From Leifsonia poae (GTDB lineage: Bacteria; Actinomycetota; Actinomycetes; Actinomycetales; Microbacteriaceae): DNA of 64,000 nucleotides. Location of the stretch: NCBI RefSeq assembly GCF_020009625.1, contig NZ_JAIHLP010000002.1, positions 620,001 to 684,000 of the forward strand, in the 5' to 3' direction. Made by a program: the position numbers and the translations under genes. The notes under the pieces were generated by a model. The model had not been told where the DNA came from. It saw only the letters and a program-made list of their open reading frames with translations, and did not search any database. This document shows positions 1 through 8,730 of the stretch, one piece after another; position 1 is the first letter of the stretch; each line of letters begins with the position of its first letter.

Positions 1-1145
1 CGCAGGTTGCGCGCCGTCTCCGAGATCGAGTCACCGCCGAACTTCTCCAGCATGGCGTTCGCCAGCACGAGGGCCACCATCGCCTCGGCGACGACCCCCG
101 CCGCCGGCACCGCACAGACGTCGGAGCGCTGGTGGTGGGCCGGAGCAGCCTCGCTCGTCGCCACGTCCACGGTGCGGAGCGCGTGCGGGATGGTCGCGAT
201 CGGCTTCATGCCGGCGCGGACCCGCAGCACCGTACCCGTGCTCATGCCGCCCTCCGTGCCCCCGGCCTTGTCGCTGGTACGGGTGATCTCCCCGCTGTCC
301 TGCACGAGCTCGTCGTGCGCGTCGGAGCCGCGACGCGTCGTCGTCAGGAAACCGTCGCCCACCTCGACGCCCTTGATCGCCTGGATGCCCATCAGAGCGC
401 CCGCCAGCTGGGCGTCGAGTCGCCTGTCCCAGTGCACGTGGGAGCCCAGTCCGGGCGGAAGTCCGTAGGCCAGCACCTCGACGACACCGCCGAGCGTGTC
501 CCCGTCTTTGTGGGCGGCGTCGACCTCCGCGACCATCGCCAGGGAGGTCTCCGGGTCGAAGCAGCGCAGCGGATCGGCGTCCAGCGTCGCGAGGTCGCTC
601 GGCAGCGGCAGCGGCGAACCTTCCGGCACGCGCACGGGTCCGACCGACAGCGTGTGACTCACCAGCGTGACGCCGAGCTGCTCGAGGAAGGAGCGGGCGA
701 CCGCGCCGAGCGCCACCCGGGCCGCCGTCTCACGGGCGCTGGCGCGCTCCAAAATCGGCCGGGCCTCGTCGAAGCCGTACTTCTGCATGCCTACGAGATC
801 GGCATGACCGGGACGCGGGCGGGTCAGCGGGGCACCGCGACCGCCGGCGAGCTTCTCCGGATCGACCGGCTCTGCGCTCATCACGTCGATCCACTTCGGC
901 CACTCGGTGTTGCCGATGCGCACAGCGATCGGGCTGCCCAGGCTGTAGCCGTGCCGCACCCCGCCCGAGAGCTCCAGCGCATCCTGTTCGAACTTCATGC
1001 GCGCGCCCCGGCCGTAGCCGAGTTTGCGGCGCGCGAGATCGGCACGGATGGCGTCGAGGGAGACCGGCACACCGGCCGGCAGGCCTTCGAGCAGGGCGAT
1101 GAGTTCTGGACCGTGGGATTCCCCGGCCGTGAGCCAACGAAGCAT
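1..1145 (-). CDS. aroC: Chorismate synthase (partial, C-terminus beyond window)
   Basis: Converts 5-enolpyruvylshikimate-3-phosphate to chorismate, the last shikimate-pathway step, using reduced FMN in the cytosol. The reading frame starts at an ATG at 1145 with [15 protein letters not shown], carrying the invariant GESHG histidine motif of the family, and contains the [14 protein letters not shown] and [16 protein letters not shown] stretches and the late SRRSDV-like region ([20 protein letters not shown]). About 381 codons are present and the frame is still open at base 1, so roughly the last 20 residues of a normal ~400-aa enzyme are missing only because the window ends. It follows aroE on the same strand after a 78-base gap and is probably cotranscribed with it. 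Identification is secure. Confidence 0.97.
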   Translation of the reverse strand, partial: MLRWLTAGESHGPELIALLEGLPAGVPVSLDAIRADLARRKLGYGRGARMKFEQDALELSGGVRHGYSLGSPIAVRIGNTEWPKWIDVMSAEPVDPEKLAGGRGAPLTRPRPGHADLVGMQKYGFDEARPILERASARETAARVALGAVARSFLEQLGVTLVSHTLSVGPVRVPEGSPLPLPSDLATLDADPLRCFDPETSLAMVAEVDAAHKDGDTLGGVVEVLAYGLPPGLGSHVHWDRRLDAQLAGALMGIQAIKGVEVGDGFLTTTRRGSDAHDELVQDSGEITRTSDKAGGTEGGMSTGTVLRVRAGMKPIATIPHALRTVDVATSEAAPAHHQRSDVCAVPAAGVVAEAMVALVLANAMLEKFGGDSISETARNL

Positions 1146-1223
1146 GGTTCGATTCTGGCACAGCGTCGAGGGCCGCCCGCGCGCCCGCGGGCGTTGCCCG
1201 GCGCCTACTCGGTCACGCGACGG

Positions 1224-2444
1224 CTACTCGGTCAGCGGAGCGCCGCTCGCGTCGATCCCGATCGCCTCGAGCATCGCCGCGAGCACGGTCTCCTCGTCGT
1301 CGACCGGCTGCAACGGATCGCCCGAGACGAAGATGCGCACCTGCAGCAGTGCCTGATGGGCGAGCAGGGCGAGACCGGAGATTACCGTGCCACCGACCGC
1401 CGACCAGGCCGAGCCGAGCACGCTCGGCCACGGATCGTACGAGACGTCGAACAGCACCGCGCGACGTCGCGTCGAATCCGTGTAGAGCGCCTCCGTCGTC
1501 ACCCCGCCCGGAAGCGTGCTGACGACGAGGTCAGGGATGTCGAGCGAGCGGTCGGCCTGCGCAAGCGGGCGGAGGCGGATCATCAACCCCAGCTCGTGCG
1601 CGAGCGGCTCCAGCCAGACGCTCCGCTCCAGCGAGCGGACGTAGACGTCGACACGCTCGGCGCCCAGCTCCGCCGCCGCGACCAGGGCGGATGCCGCCGT
1701 CGCCCCCCCGCCCAGGATGTGCACGAATCGCGCACTCTCCAGGCCGGCGGCCGCCAGCGCCCGCACGATCCCGGGAACGTCCGTGTTGAATCCGCGGAGG
1801 ACTCCATCGTCGAACAGCACCGTATTCGCCGCGCCCGTGCGCTCCGCCACCCGGTCGACCTCGCCCAGCAGCGGTAGCACCGACTGTTTGAGCGGCATCG
1901 TCAGCGACAACCCGCGCCACTCGGGGCCGAGGCCCTCGACGAAAGCGGCCAGCGTGTCGCCGGTCACATCGGCCGCGTCGTACTCCCAGTCGAGACCGAG
2001 CGCGCGATACGCCGCCCGGTGCAACGCCGGAGACTGCGAGTGCCCGATCGGCGAGCCGAGCACCGCGAGCTTCCGCGTCATCGGCTTGGGTCTGCGCGCG
2101 GTCTTCGGCTTCGCCTTGACGGGTGCGGGCTCCGGCTCGGACGCCACGGGCGCGGATTCCACCGGCTCCGACGCCACCGGCTCCGGCGCCACAGACTCCG
2201 ACACCACAGGCTCCGACACCACAGGCTCCGACGCCACTGGCTCCGGTTCGGGTTCCTCGGACTCTGCGGCGAGCTCGACCTCGGCGACGACGACTTCCTC
2301 GGCCTCCGCCTCCCGTTCCGCCTCGACGAGCGCGGCGATCCCCGCCTCAGCGGCCGCCTCCGACACCCCGTTCTCGCCGGCGTCGATCATCGACGGCACT
2401 TCGGGCGTCTCGTCGGTGTGCGGTTCGTCTCGTTCGTCAGTCAT
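1224..2444 (-). CDS. aroE: Shikimate dehydrogenase with long acidic repeat N-terminus
   Basis: NADP-dependent reduction of 3-dehydroshikimate to shikimate. The enzyme proper begins near residue 122 (MTRKLAVLGSPIGHSQSPALHR, the substrate-binding S-x-S motif), followed by the catalytic-lysine segment SLTMPLKQS, GFNTDVPGI, and the nucleotide loop LGGGATAASA. Ahead of it are about 120 residues rich in Glu, Pro, Val and Ser, including tandem SEPV-type pentapeptides. The long start is chosen because its ATG overlaps the end of mltG by 8 bases, the arrangement expected for translational coupling; the alternative is an internal ATG at 2081 that would give a normal ~285-aa enzyme. The extension looks disordered and has no enzymatic motif. 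Function is secure; the start is the uncertain part. Confidence 0.9.
   Translation of the reverse strand: MTDERDEPHTDETPEVPSMIDAGENGVSEAAAEAGIAALVEAEREAEAEEVVVAEVELAAESEEPEPEPVASEPVVSEPVVSESVAPEPVASEPVESAPVASEPEPAPVKAKPKTARRPKPMTRKLAVLGSPIGHSQSPALHRAAYRALGLDWEYDAADVTGDTLAAFVEGLGPEWRGLSLTMPLKQSVLPLLGEVDRVAERTGAANTVLFDDGVLRGFNTDVPGIVRALAAAGLESARFVHILGGGATAASALVAAAELGAERVDVYVRSLERSVWLEPLAHELGLMIRLRPLAQADRSLDIPDLVVSTLPGGVTTEALYTDSTRRRAVLFDVSYDPWPSVLGSAWSAVGGTVISGLALLAHQALLQVRIFVSGDPLQPVDDEETVLAAMLEAIGIDASGAPLTE
2133..2252. repeat. 15-bp tandem repeats inside aroE 5' end
   Basis: About eight units of 15 bases lie head to tail; the best-conserved five run from 2163 to 2237 and read CGGCTCCGACGCCAC with one to three changes each on the + strand. 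They encode pentapeptides of the form (A/V)SEPV on the minus strand. The unit is a multiple of three, so copy-number change would keep the aroE frame. Confidence 0.85.
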
Positions 2445-3978
2445 AGCCGGGGTTGTCCTTCATCCATTGCTGCCATTTTGCGACGGCGGCCTCATGCTCG
2501 GCCTCCGTCGTCGAGAAGATCGTCTCGCCGGTCTTGAGGTTCCAGGTGACGAAGAACATCCACGGTCCGACCGCCGGATGCAGCGCGGCGTCGATCGCGA
2601 GATCGCCCGGGTTCGAGATGGGGCCGACCGGGAGCCCGGGATGAACATACGTGTTGTAGGGGTTCGAGGCGTCGGCCCGTTCCGCATCCGTCGTCGTCAC
2701 CGTGTGCGTGTTGCCGGTGCCGTATGCGACGGTCGCGTCCGATTGCAGGTCCCATCCCTGCGCCAGACGGTTGAGGAAGACGCGGGAGACTTTGGGATAG
2801 TCCGGGGCGAGTCCCGCCTCGCGCTGCACGATCGAGGCGAGCACCACCGTCTTCCAGCGGTCGGCCGGCGCGACCCCGGCGTCGTCGAGCGCCTGGAAGC
2901 TCCGATCGACGAGTGTCTTGATGGCGTCGTGCGCCGTCACCCCGGGAGTGAAGGTGTACGTCGCCGGGAACAGGAACCCTTCGAGCGTCTTCGCCTCCGC
3001 CGGCACGCCGTACTGCGCGGGGTTGGCCGCGGCCGCCTGCAGTTCGGCGAGCGGGATCTTCGTCGCCTCCGCGACGATCGGGAGGATGTCCTTCTCCGCA
3101 GTCCCCTCCGGGATCACCGCCGTGTTCTCGACACGCGATGACGGATCTTGCAAGGCGACCAGCGCCGCCTGAGCGCTCATCTGCTTGGCGAGCTTGAAAG
3201 CGCCCGGCTGGAACTCGACGGCCGGATGCTGCCGCAGGAGCAGGGTGTAGAACGCGGAGTAGCTCTTCGTCACCCCCGCCTTCTGCAGATTTGTCGCCAC
3301 ATCCGAGCCCGTGTCGCCGCTCTTGATCGAGAACAGCACCGAACCGGTGCCCTGGCCGGTGTAATCGTCGTCTTTCGGCGAGACGGCTGCGATGAGTTTC
3401 GCCACTTGCGGCTGGAAGAACGCGTACGCTCCGCCGACGAGGCCACCCATGATGGCCACGATGATGATCGTCACCCAGAGCGGCTTCAGGCTGCGCTTCT
3501 TCCTCGGCCGCTTCTCATCGGAGACGTAGTGCTGCTGACGCCAGGCCAGCGGTGAGGTCGAGGCGTCCGCGGCCTCCGCCGAGTCGTGAGCCGTCAACCC
3601 GGCGAACGCCGAGAACGGATGCTCATCCACCGGTTCCGGCGTCGCCTCGGGCGGTGCCGTCTCGTCGGACACGGTTGGTGTCGCCGTCGTCGGCAGTGAG
3701 GGCGCCTCCCCGTTTTGGTCGCTTCCGATGACCGGCTGAGCTCCCGTCTCCTCGCGCTCCCGCGCCTCCCTCGCCTCGCGTCGCGTCATCGGCGGCCGGT
3801 TCACGGCGGGGAAGACCGGTGGGGCCGGAGGGGCGACGGGTTCCGCCGGCCCGGCCGGCGGCTGCTCGGCGGAGCCGAAAACCGTGCCGAACGGGTCGAA
3901 CTCGCGCTCGATATCCTCGGAGGGAGATGTTTCGCCGTGCCCAGGGAGAGATGGGTTCTGCGACAAACTAGGGTCCAA
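2437..3978 (-). CDS. mltG: Endolytic murein transglycosylase MltG
   Basis: Membrane-bound lytic transglycosylase (YceG family) that cuts nascent glycan strands and sets peptidoglycan strand length. The 513-aa protein has a long Pro/Glu-rich cytoplasmic N-terminus (about 1-165), one membrane helix around 168-190 (PLWVTIIIVAIMGGLVGGAYAFF), a LysM-like segment, and the catalytic domain with the glutamate in SIVQREAGL followed by KVSRVFLNRL and LQSDATVAYGTG, as in characterised MltG. The start appears to be TTG, overlapping the ruvX stop by 11 bases. The 3' end overlaps aroE by 8 bases. The N-terminal extension is longer than in proteobacteria but usual for actinobacteria. Confidence 0.93.
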   Translation of the reverse strand: MDPSLSQNPSLPGHGETSPSEDIEREFDPFGTVFGSAEQPPAGPAEPVAPPAPPVFPAVNRPPMTRREAREAREREETGAQPVIGSDQNGEAPSLPTTATPTVSDETAPPEATPEPVDEHPFSAFAGLTAHDSAEAADASTSPLAWRQQHYVSDEKRPRKKRSLKPLWVTIIIVAIMGGLVGGAYAFFQPQVAKLIAAVSPKDDDYTGQGTGSVLFSIKSGDTGSDVATNLQKAGVTKSYSAFYTLLLRQHPAVEFQPGAFKLAKQMSAQAALVALQDPSSRVENTAVIPEGTAEKDILPIVAEATKIPLAELQAAAANPAQYGVPAEAKTLEGFLFPATYTFTPGVTAHDAIKTLVDRSFQALDDAGVAPADRWKTVVLASIVQREAGLAPDYPKVSRVFLNRLAQGWDLQSDATVAYGTGNTHTVTTTDAERADASNPYNTYVHPGLPVGPISNPGDLAIDAALHPAVGPWMFFVTWNLKTGETIFSTTEAEHEAAVAKWQQWMKDNPGYD

Positions 3979-4435
3979 TGTTCGATTCGACGGGGGTGCC
4001 CGGCGGATGACCTGAAGCGCGCTCCGCGTCGAGGGCGTGCTGCAAAATTATCGTGGCAGCCACCTGATCCACCACCGGACGCGCGCTTTTCGAGTTCTTT
4101 CCCGACGCCCGCAGTGCCGAATGCGCAGAAACCGTCGAAAGCCGTTCATCCACGAGACGCACCGGAACGCCCACCTCGGCCTCCAGAGCAGCAGCGAATC
4201 CGATCGCGTCGGCGGTCGAAGCCGTCTGCGCTCCGGAAAGCGCCAAAGGTAGTCCGACGATAATCTCGAAAACTTCGAGTTCGGTCACAATCTCGCCGAT
4301 TCGCCGACGATCGGCAGCATCCTCGGAGCGGGCGACCGTCTCCACCGGCGTCGCGAGCACCCCGTGCAGGTCGGATCTGCTGACACCGATGCGCACCTTG
4401 CCGACGTCGACGCCGAGGCGGACTCCCGCTCGCAC
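3968..4435 (-). CDS. ruvX: YqgF/RuvX-type pre-16S rRNA nuclease (putative Holliday junction resolvase)
   Basis: RNase H-fold protein of the YqgF family, implicated in 16S rRNA 5' maturation and historically annotated as a Holliday junction resolvase. The 155-aa sequence has the expected acidic positions: GVRLGVDVGKVRIGVS near the N-terminus, EIIVGLPLALSG, VRLVDERLSTVSA with its glutamate, and the late VDQVAATIILQHAL aspartate. Start is GTG at 4435, seven bases after the alaS stop, and the end overlaps mltG by 11 bases, so it sits inside one alaS-ruvX-mltG-aroE-aroC transcription unit. Confidence 0.92.
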   Translation of the reverse strand: MRAGVRLGVDVGKVRIGVSRSDLHGVLATPVETVARSEDAADRRRIGEIVTELEVFEIIVGLPLALSGAQTASTADAIGFAAALEAEVGVPVRLVDERLSTVSAHSALRASGKNSKSARPVVDQVAATIILQHALDAERASGHPPGTPVESNIGP

Positions 4436-4442
4436 CGGTGCC

Positions 4443-7100
4443 CTACCCGCCGATCGCCGACGTCACCGCACTGAGCGCCGCCGGGATCGCGTCGATGTCG
4501 GCTCCGCCGCCCTGGGCGAGGTCGGCCTTTCCACCGCCGCCGCCGCCGAGAACGCCGGAGGCCGTCTTCGCGAGCGTCCCGGCGTTCACGCCGGCGTCGC
4601 GGGCTCCCTGGTTCGTGGCCACGATGACCACCGGCTTCTCGCCGACCCTCGCCGCGAGCGCGACGACGGACGGATCCGAGCCGAGTCGTTCACGCACGGT
4701 CGTCGCAAGCAGACGCAGATCGTCGGCCGAGTTGAGCGTGCCGGCGTCGGAGGCCACCAGCGTCACGGCCCCATGCCGAGCAGCACCGTCGAGCAGTGAC
4801 GGAACCTTGTCGAGCACCGCACGCGCCTCGAACGCCGCGATCCGCTTCTCGGCCGTCTTGAGGCTGGCAAGGAGGTCGGCGATCTTCTCGGGGAGCTGCT
4901 CGCGCGGCGTCTTGAGACTGCCGGAGAGCTGGGAGACGATCGTGCGCTCCACAGCGAGGTCGCGGAAGGCCTCCAATCCGACCAGCGACTCCACCCGGCG
5001 GTTCGTCGAACCGACGGACGACTCGCTCACCAGGTTGATCATGCCGATCTCGGCGCTGGAGGTCACATGGGTTCCCGCGCAGAGCTCGCGCGACCACGGG
5101 CCGCCGATGTCGACCACACGCACGGTCTCGCCGTACTTCTCACCGAACAGGGCCATCGCGCCGAGCGCCTTGGCCTCGGCCAGGGGCAGCTCGCGGGTGC
5201 TCACCTCGAGGTTCTTCCGGATGGCGTTGTTGGAGATCTCCTCGATCTCGGTGCGGGTCTCGGCGGAGAGCGCCTGATTCCAGGAGAAGTCGAGGCGCAG
5301 ATAGCCCGCCTTGTTGTACGACCCCGATTGGTGGGCGTTGGGGCCGAGCACCTGGCGCAGCGCCGCGTGGATGATGTGTGTTCCGGAGTGCGCCTGCCGA
5401 GCGCCGCGACGGTAGTCGCCGTCGACGAGACTGGTCGCCGGCGAGCCGACCCCGACCTCACCGTTACGCACGAGCACCTTGTGGCTGATCAGCCCTTTGA
5501 CGGGCTTCTGCACGTCGAGGACCTCCAGCTCGTAGCCGGGCCCGACGATCGTTCCGGCGTCGGCATCCTGACCACCGGACTCGGCGTAGAGCGCCGTCGC
5601 GGCGAGAATGACCTCGGCGATCTGCCCCTCCGTCGCCGTCGGAACCGCGGCGCCGTCGACGATGAGACCCAGGATGCTCGACTCCGTCTGCAACTCCGTG
5701 TAGCCGGTGAAGACGGTCTCACCCAGCGCGCGGAACGCACTGTAGACCGAGAGGTCGGCGAGGGCGGTCTTCTTCGCCTTGGCATCGGCCTTGGCGCGCG
5801 TCCGCTGATCGGTCATGAGCGTGTCGAACGCTCTGCGGTCGACGCTCAGGCCGGCCTCCTCCGCCATTTCCAGCGTGAGGTCGATCGGGAAACCGTAGGT
5901 GTCGTGCAGCAGAAATGCAGTGTCGCCTGCCAGCTCCTTCTTGCCCGCCCGCTGCGTGTTCGCGACGGCGGTGTCCAGGATGCCCGTTCCCGCGACGAGC
6001 GTGCGCAGAAAGGTCTCCTCCTCCGCATACGCCAGCTGGGAGATCCGGGCGAAGTCGCTCGCGACCTCCGGATACGCCGCCTTCATCGCATCGCGCGACA
6101 CCGTGAACAGTTCAGGGAAGGTGGCGTGATCCACGCCGAGCAGCTTCATCGCACGCACCGTGCGCCGCAGCAGCCGGCGCAGGATGTAGCCGCGCCCCTC
6201 GTTCGACGGCGTGACACCGTCTGACATCAGCATGAGCGCGCTGCGCACGTGGTCGGCGATCACTCGGAGGCGCACATCGTCCTCGTGGACCGCGCCGTAC
6301 GTCTTCTCGGCGAGCTCGGCCGCACGGTCGAGCACCGGCCGCACTTGGTCGATCTCGTACATGTTCTCGACGCCCTGCTTGAGGAAGGCCACCCGCTCCA
6401 GACCCATGCCGGTGTCGATGTTCTTCTTCGGCAGGTCTCCGAGGATCTCGAAGTCGCCCTTGCCCGTTCCCTCACCGCGCAGATACTGCATGAACACGAG
6501 GTTCCAGATCTCCACATAGCGGTCGTCGTCGGTGGCCGGACCGCCATCGATGCCGTAGGCGGGGCCGCGGTCGAAGAAGATCTCCGAGCAGGGGCCGGCC
6601 GGGCCGGGTTGGCCCGTCGACCAGTAGTTGGTGTCCATCCCGAGCCCTTGGATGCGTTCCTCGGGCAGTCCGGCGACGCGTCGCCAGATCTCGCGGGCCT
6701 CCTCGTCGTCTTCGTAGACGGTGACCCAGAGATCTTTCGGATCGAACCCGAGACCGCCATCGGTCTCCGGTGTCGTCAGCAGATCCCAGGCGAACGTGAT
6801 CGCCTGCTCCTTGAAGTAGTCGCCGAACGAGAAGTTGCCGCACATCTGAAAGAAGGTGCCGTGGCGCGGCGTCTTGCCGACCTCGTCGATGTCCAGCGTT
6901 CGGATGCACTTCTGCACGCTCGTCGCCCGCGGGAACGGCGCCGGAACGAGACCCGTGAGATAGGGCACGAACGGCACCATCCCGGCCACGGTGAACAGCA
7001 GAGTCGGGTCGTCGCTGACGAGCGAGGCGGAGGGGACGACCGTGTGCTCGCGCTTCGCGAAGAAGTCGAGCCAACGGCGGTGGATTTCAGCAGTCTGCAT
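4443..7100 (-). CDS. alaS: Alanine--tRNA ligase
   Basis: Class II aminoacyl-tRNA synthetase charging tRNA-Ala. The 885-aa length is typical. Visible parts in order: catalytic core from TAEIHRRWLDFFAKREH with LLFTVAGMVPF, the NEGRGYILRRLLRR region, the editing domain with the HSGTH-x-x-H zinc site near residue 570 and CAGTH near 675, and the C-Ala domain ending in a Gly-rich GGGGGGKADLAQGGG loop. The ATG at 7100 (MQTAEIHRR) is chosen because family members begin here; the frame extends 27 codons further upstream to 7181, but that stretch has no homology-like features. Confidence 0.97.
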   Translation of the reverse strand: MQTAEIHRRWLDFFAKREHTVVPSASLVSDDPTLLFTVAGMVPFVPYLTGLVPAPFPRATSVQKCIRTLDIDEVGKTPRHGTFFQMCGNFSFGDYFKEQAITFAWDLLTTPETDGGLGFDPKDLWVTVYEDDEEAREIWRRVAGLPEERIQGLGMDTNYWSTGQPGPAGPCSEIFFDRGPAYGIDGGPATDDDRYVEIWNLVFMQYLRGEGTGKGDFEILGDLPKKNIDTGMGLERVAFLKQGVENMYEIDQVRPVLDRAAELAEKTYGAVHEDDVRLRVIADHVRSALMLMSDGVTPSNEGRGYILRRLLRRTVRAMKLLGVDHATFPELFTVSRDAMKAAYPEVASDFARISQLAYAEEETFLRTLVAGTGILDTAVANTQRAGKKELAGDTAFLLHDTYGFPIDLTLEMAEEAGLSVDRRAFDTLMTDQRTRAKADAKAKKTALADLSVYSAFRALGETVFTGYTELQTESSILGLIVDGAAVPTATEGQIAEVILAATALYAESGGQDADAGTIVGPGYELEVLDVQKPVKGLISHKVLVRNGEVGVGSPATSLVDGDYRRGARQAHSGTHIIHAALRQVLGPNAHQSGSYNKAGYLRLDFSWNQALSAETRTEIEEISNNAIRKNLEVSTRELPLAEAKALGAMALFGEKYGETVRVVDIGGPWSRELCAGTHVTSSAEIGMINLVSESSVGSTNRRVESLVGLEAFRDLAVERTIVSQLSGSLKTPREQLPEKIADLLASLKTAEKRIAAFEARAVLDKVPSLLDGAARHGAVTLVASDAGTLNSADDLRLLATTVRERLGSDPSVVALAARVGEKPVVIVATNQGARDAGVNAGTLAKTASGVLGGGGGGKADLAQGGGADIDAIPAALSAVTSAIGG

Positions 7101-7143
7101 GGGTTCCGGTTGTTCGAGGTCGGAAGGAGGGAAAGGGTGGGGT

Positions 7144-7335
7144 TCAGTCGCCGTCGATGGCCGATCGCAGCTCGGCCTCACGTTGGCGGTAGCCGTCGGA
7201 GACGGCCGTGCCGAAGTCGCGGGCCTTCTTGTCGATCGTGCCGAAGAACTGTTTGCCCTGCGGAGTCTCGTTCATCTTGTGCGCCACGACGAAACCGAGT
7301 GCGACACCGACGATGAGCCAGAGAAAACTCTTCAT
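7144..7335 (-). CDS. Small single-pass membrane protein, conserved upstream of alaS
   Basis: A 63-aa protein beginning MKSFLWLIVGVALGFVVAHKM: one membrane helix (about 3-20) followed by a charged tail (TPQGKQFFGTIDKKARDFG, then a helical QREAELRSAI end). The second of two near ATGs is chosen because GAGGGAG lies 8 bases before it; the first (MG prefix) is too close to that ribosome-binding site. It lies 43 bases upstream of alaS on the same strand. Short proteins of this kind occur beside alaS in Microbacteriaceae, but no function is known to me. Confidence 0.75.
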   Translation of the reverse strand: MKSFLWLIVGVALGFVVAHKMNETPQGKQFFGTIDKKARDFGTAVSDGYRQREAELRSAIDGD

Positions 7336-7360
7336 ACCCATAACTCCCTCATGGAATAGC

Positions 7361-7381
7361 TCCACGGATTCGCTCCGTGGA
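7361..7381. other. 8-bp stem hairpin between two small membrane-protein genes
   Basis: Arms TCCACGGA (7361-7368) and TCCGTGGA (7374-7381) enclose a 5-base loop. There is no T-run on either side, so it may be a weak terminator or an RNA-processing site in the leftward transcript rather than a canonical terminator. Confidence 0.45.
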
Positions 7382-7435
7382 TGGATGCGGGCTGCGGGCG
7401 GATCACTCTGCCTGCGCCCGCGCACCCCGGTCAGT

Positions 7436-7828
7436 TTAGTGCGTGCCCCCGCGCGAACGCCGTGAGCCTCCGCCCGCCCGGAACGCGGCGCGCACCGCGG
7501 CACTGAACCCGGCGAGTTTGATGAGCGGACCGCCGACGGTGGCGGCGAAGAGCGCGACGAGGGCGGACACGTTCCCGGTCACATCCGCGACGTTCTTGGT
7601 GATCACATCCACCCGGGCCAGCTGCTTATTGGTCTCCTGGAGCGTCGTGGCCGTCTCGTCGAGGATCGGCGTGATGCCGTCGCTCGCGTCCTTGATGGCC
7701 TGCCGGGTCTGGTCGAGCACGCGTCCGAACTTCACGAGCGGGATCGCGATGAATCCGACGAGCACGGCGAAGACGACCGCCGCGATCAGTCCTGCGATGT
7801 CGCCACCCGACACGTGATCACCATCCAT
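7436..7828 (-). CDS. DUF948-family membrane protein
   Basis: A 130-aa protein with one N-terminal membrane segment (about residues 11-33, IAGLIAAVVFAVLVGFIAIPLV) followed by an amphipathic, probably coiled-coil stretch (LDQTRQAIKDASDGITPILDETATTLQETNKQLARVD) and a second hydrophobic patch (VSALVALFAATVGGPLIKL), ending in an Arg/Gly-rich tail. This is the DUF948 layout (YoxC-like) found beside alaS in many actinobacteria. Its biochemical role is unknown; a membrane-associated scaffold is a guess. Confidence 0.8.
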   Translation of the reverse strand: MDGDHVSGGDIAGLIAAVVFAVLVGFIAIPLVKFGRVLDQTRQAIKDASDGITPILDETATTLQETNKQLARVDVITKNVADVTGNVSALVALFAATVGGPLIKLAGFSAAVRAAFRAGGGSRRSRGGTH

Positions 7829-7860
7829 TCTTCGAACCGGTCGGTGCCCGGCTGGTCAAG

Positions 7861-7902
7861 AATACAGAGAAACGGGGCCGTGACCGAAGCCACGACCCCG
7901 TT
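7861..7902 (-). terminator. Rho-independent terminator after rpsD
   Basis: Arms 7871-7882 and 7891-7902 (AACGGGG...CCCCGTT) form a 12-bp stem with one G-T wobble and an 8-base loop, 20 bases past the rpsD stop. On the minus strand the stem is followed by TCTCTGTATT, a moderately T-rich tail. Confidence 0.8.
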
Positions 7903-7922
7903 CCGGGTGTCTGTTGCGAACC

Positions 7923-8552
7923 CTAGCGGGCCGCGTAGTACTCGACGACGAGCTGGACTTCACACGTCACGGGAACCTCGGCGCGCTTCGGGCGACGAAC
8001 GAGACGGGCGTGCAGCTTGTCGAGCTCGACGTCCAGGTAGGCCGGCGTCTTCGGAAGAACGTCGACGTGACCGCCGGCGGCGGCGACCTGGAACGGCTCG
8101 GTACCCTCGGAGCGCGCCTTGACGTGGATCAGCTGACCCGGCTTCACGCGGAACGAGGGACGGTCGACGATGTTGCCGTCGACGAGGATGTGGCGGTGCA
8201 CGACCATCTGGCGCGCCTGCGCCGTGGTGCGGGCGAAGCCGGCGCGCAGCACGAGGGCGTCGAGACGCATCTCGAGCAGCTCGACCAGGTTCTCACCGGT
8301 CAGGCCCTGGGTGCGACGGGCCTCTTCGAACGCGATCTTCAGCTGCTTCTCGCGGATGCCGTACTGGGCGCGCAGACGCTGCTTCTCGCGCAGACGAACG
8401 GCGTAGTCCGAGTCGGCCTTGCGCTTGGTGCGGCCGTGCTCACCGGGAGCGTACGGACGCTTCTCGAGGTACTTGGCGGCCTTCGGGGTCAGGGCGATGC
8501 CCAGCGACCGCGACAGGCGGGTCTTGCTACGGGTACGTGACTTGGTAGACAC
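7923..8552 (-). CDS. rpsD: 30S ribosomal protein S4
   Basis: Primary 16S rRNA-binding protein that nucleates assembly of the small-subunit body. At 209 aa it has the full S4 length: N-terminal STKSRTRSKTRLSRSLGIAL, the PYAPGEHG segment, and the S4 RNA-binding domain around residues 95-160 (MRLDALVLRAGFARTTAQARQMVVHRHILVDG). It lacks the N-terminal CxxC zinc motif, so it is the zinc-free (C-minus) form. Start is GTG preceded by GAAAGGAA. It is a stand-alone gene here with its own terminator. Confidence 0.98.
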   Translation of the reverse strand: MSTKSRTRSKTRLSRSLGIALTPKAAKYLEKRPYAPGEHGRTKRKADSDYAVRLREKQRLRAQYGIREKQLKIAFEEARRTQGLTGENLVELLEMRLDALVLRAGFARTTAQARQMVVHRHILVDGNIVDRPSFRVKPGQLIHVKARSEGTEPFQVAAAGGHVDVLPKTPAYLDVELDKLHARLVRRPKRAEVPVTCEVQLVVEYYAAR

Positions 8553-8730
8553 GAGTTCCTTTCGGTTGTCTCTCTAACAGTGTGAACGCAGGCACACAGG
8601 ATCGTCCTGCAAAATTAGAGGGATGGTGCCGAGGACGCCCGGCTACAGGGCCTGTCCCTTCGAGAACGTGTGTCGACGCAGCCGCACGCGAAACACATTT
8701 CTAGGCCCGCCGAGTCTAGCAGAACCTTTG

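Noticed and set aside
132..1877. 581-codon open frame on the + strand over aroC and aroE
   Set aside because: Antisense shadow; translation is Arg/His-rich and unrelated to any family I recognise.
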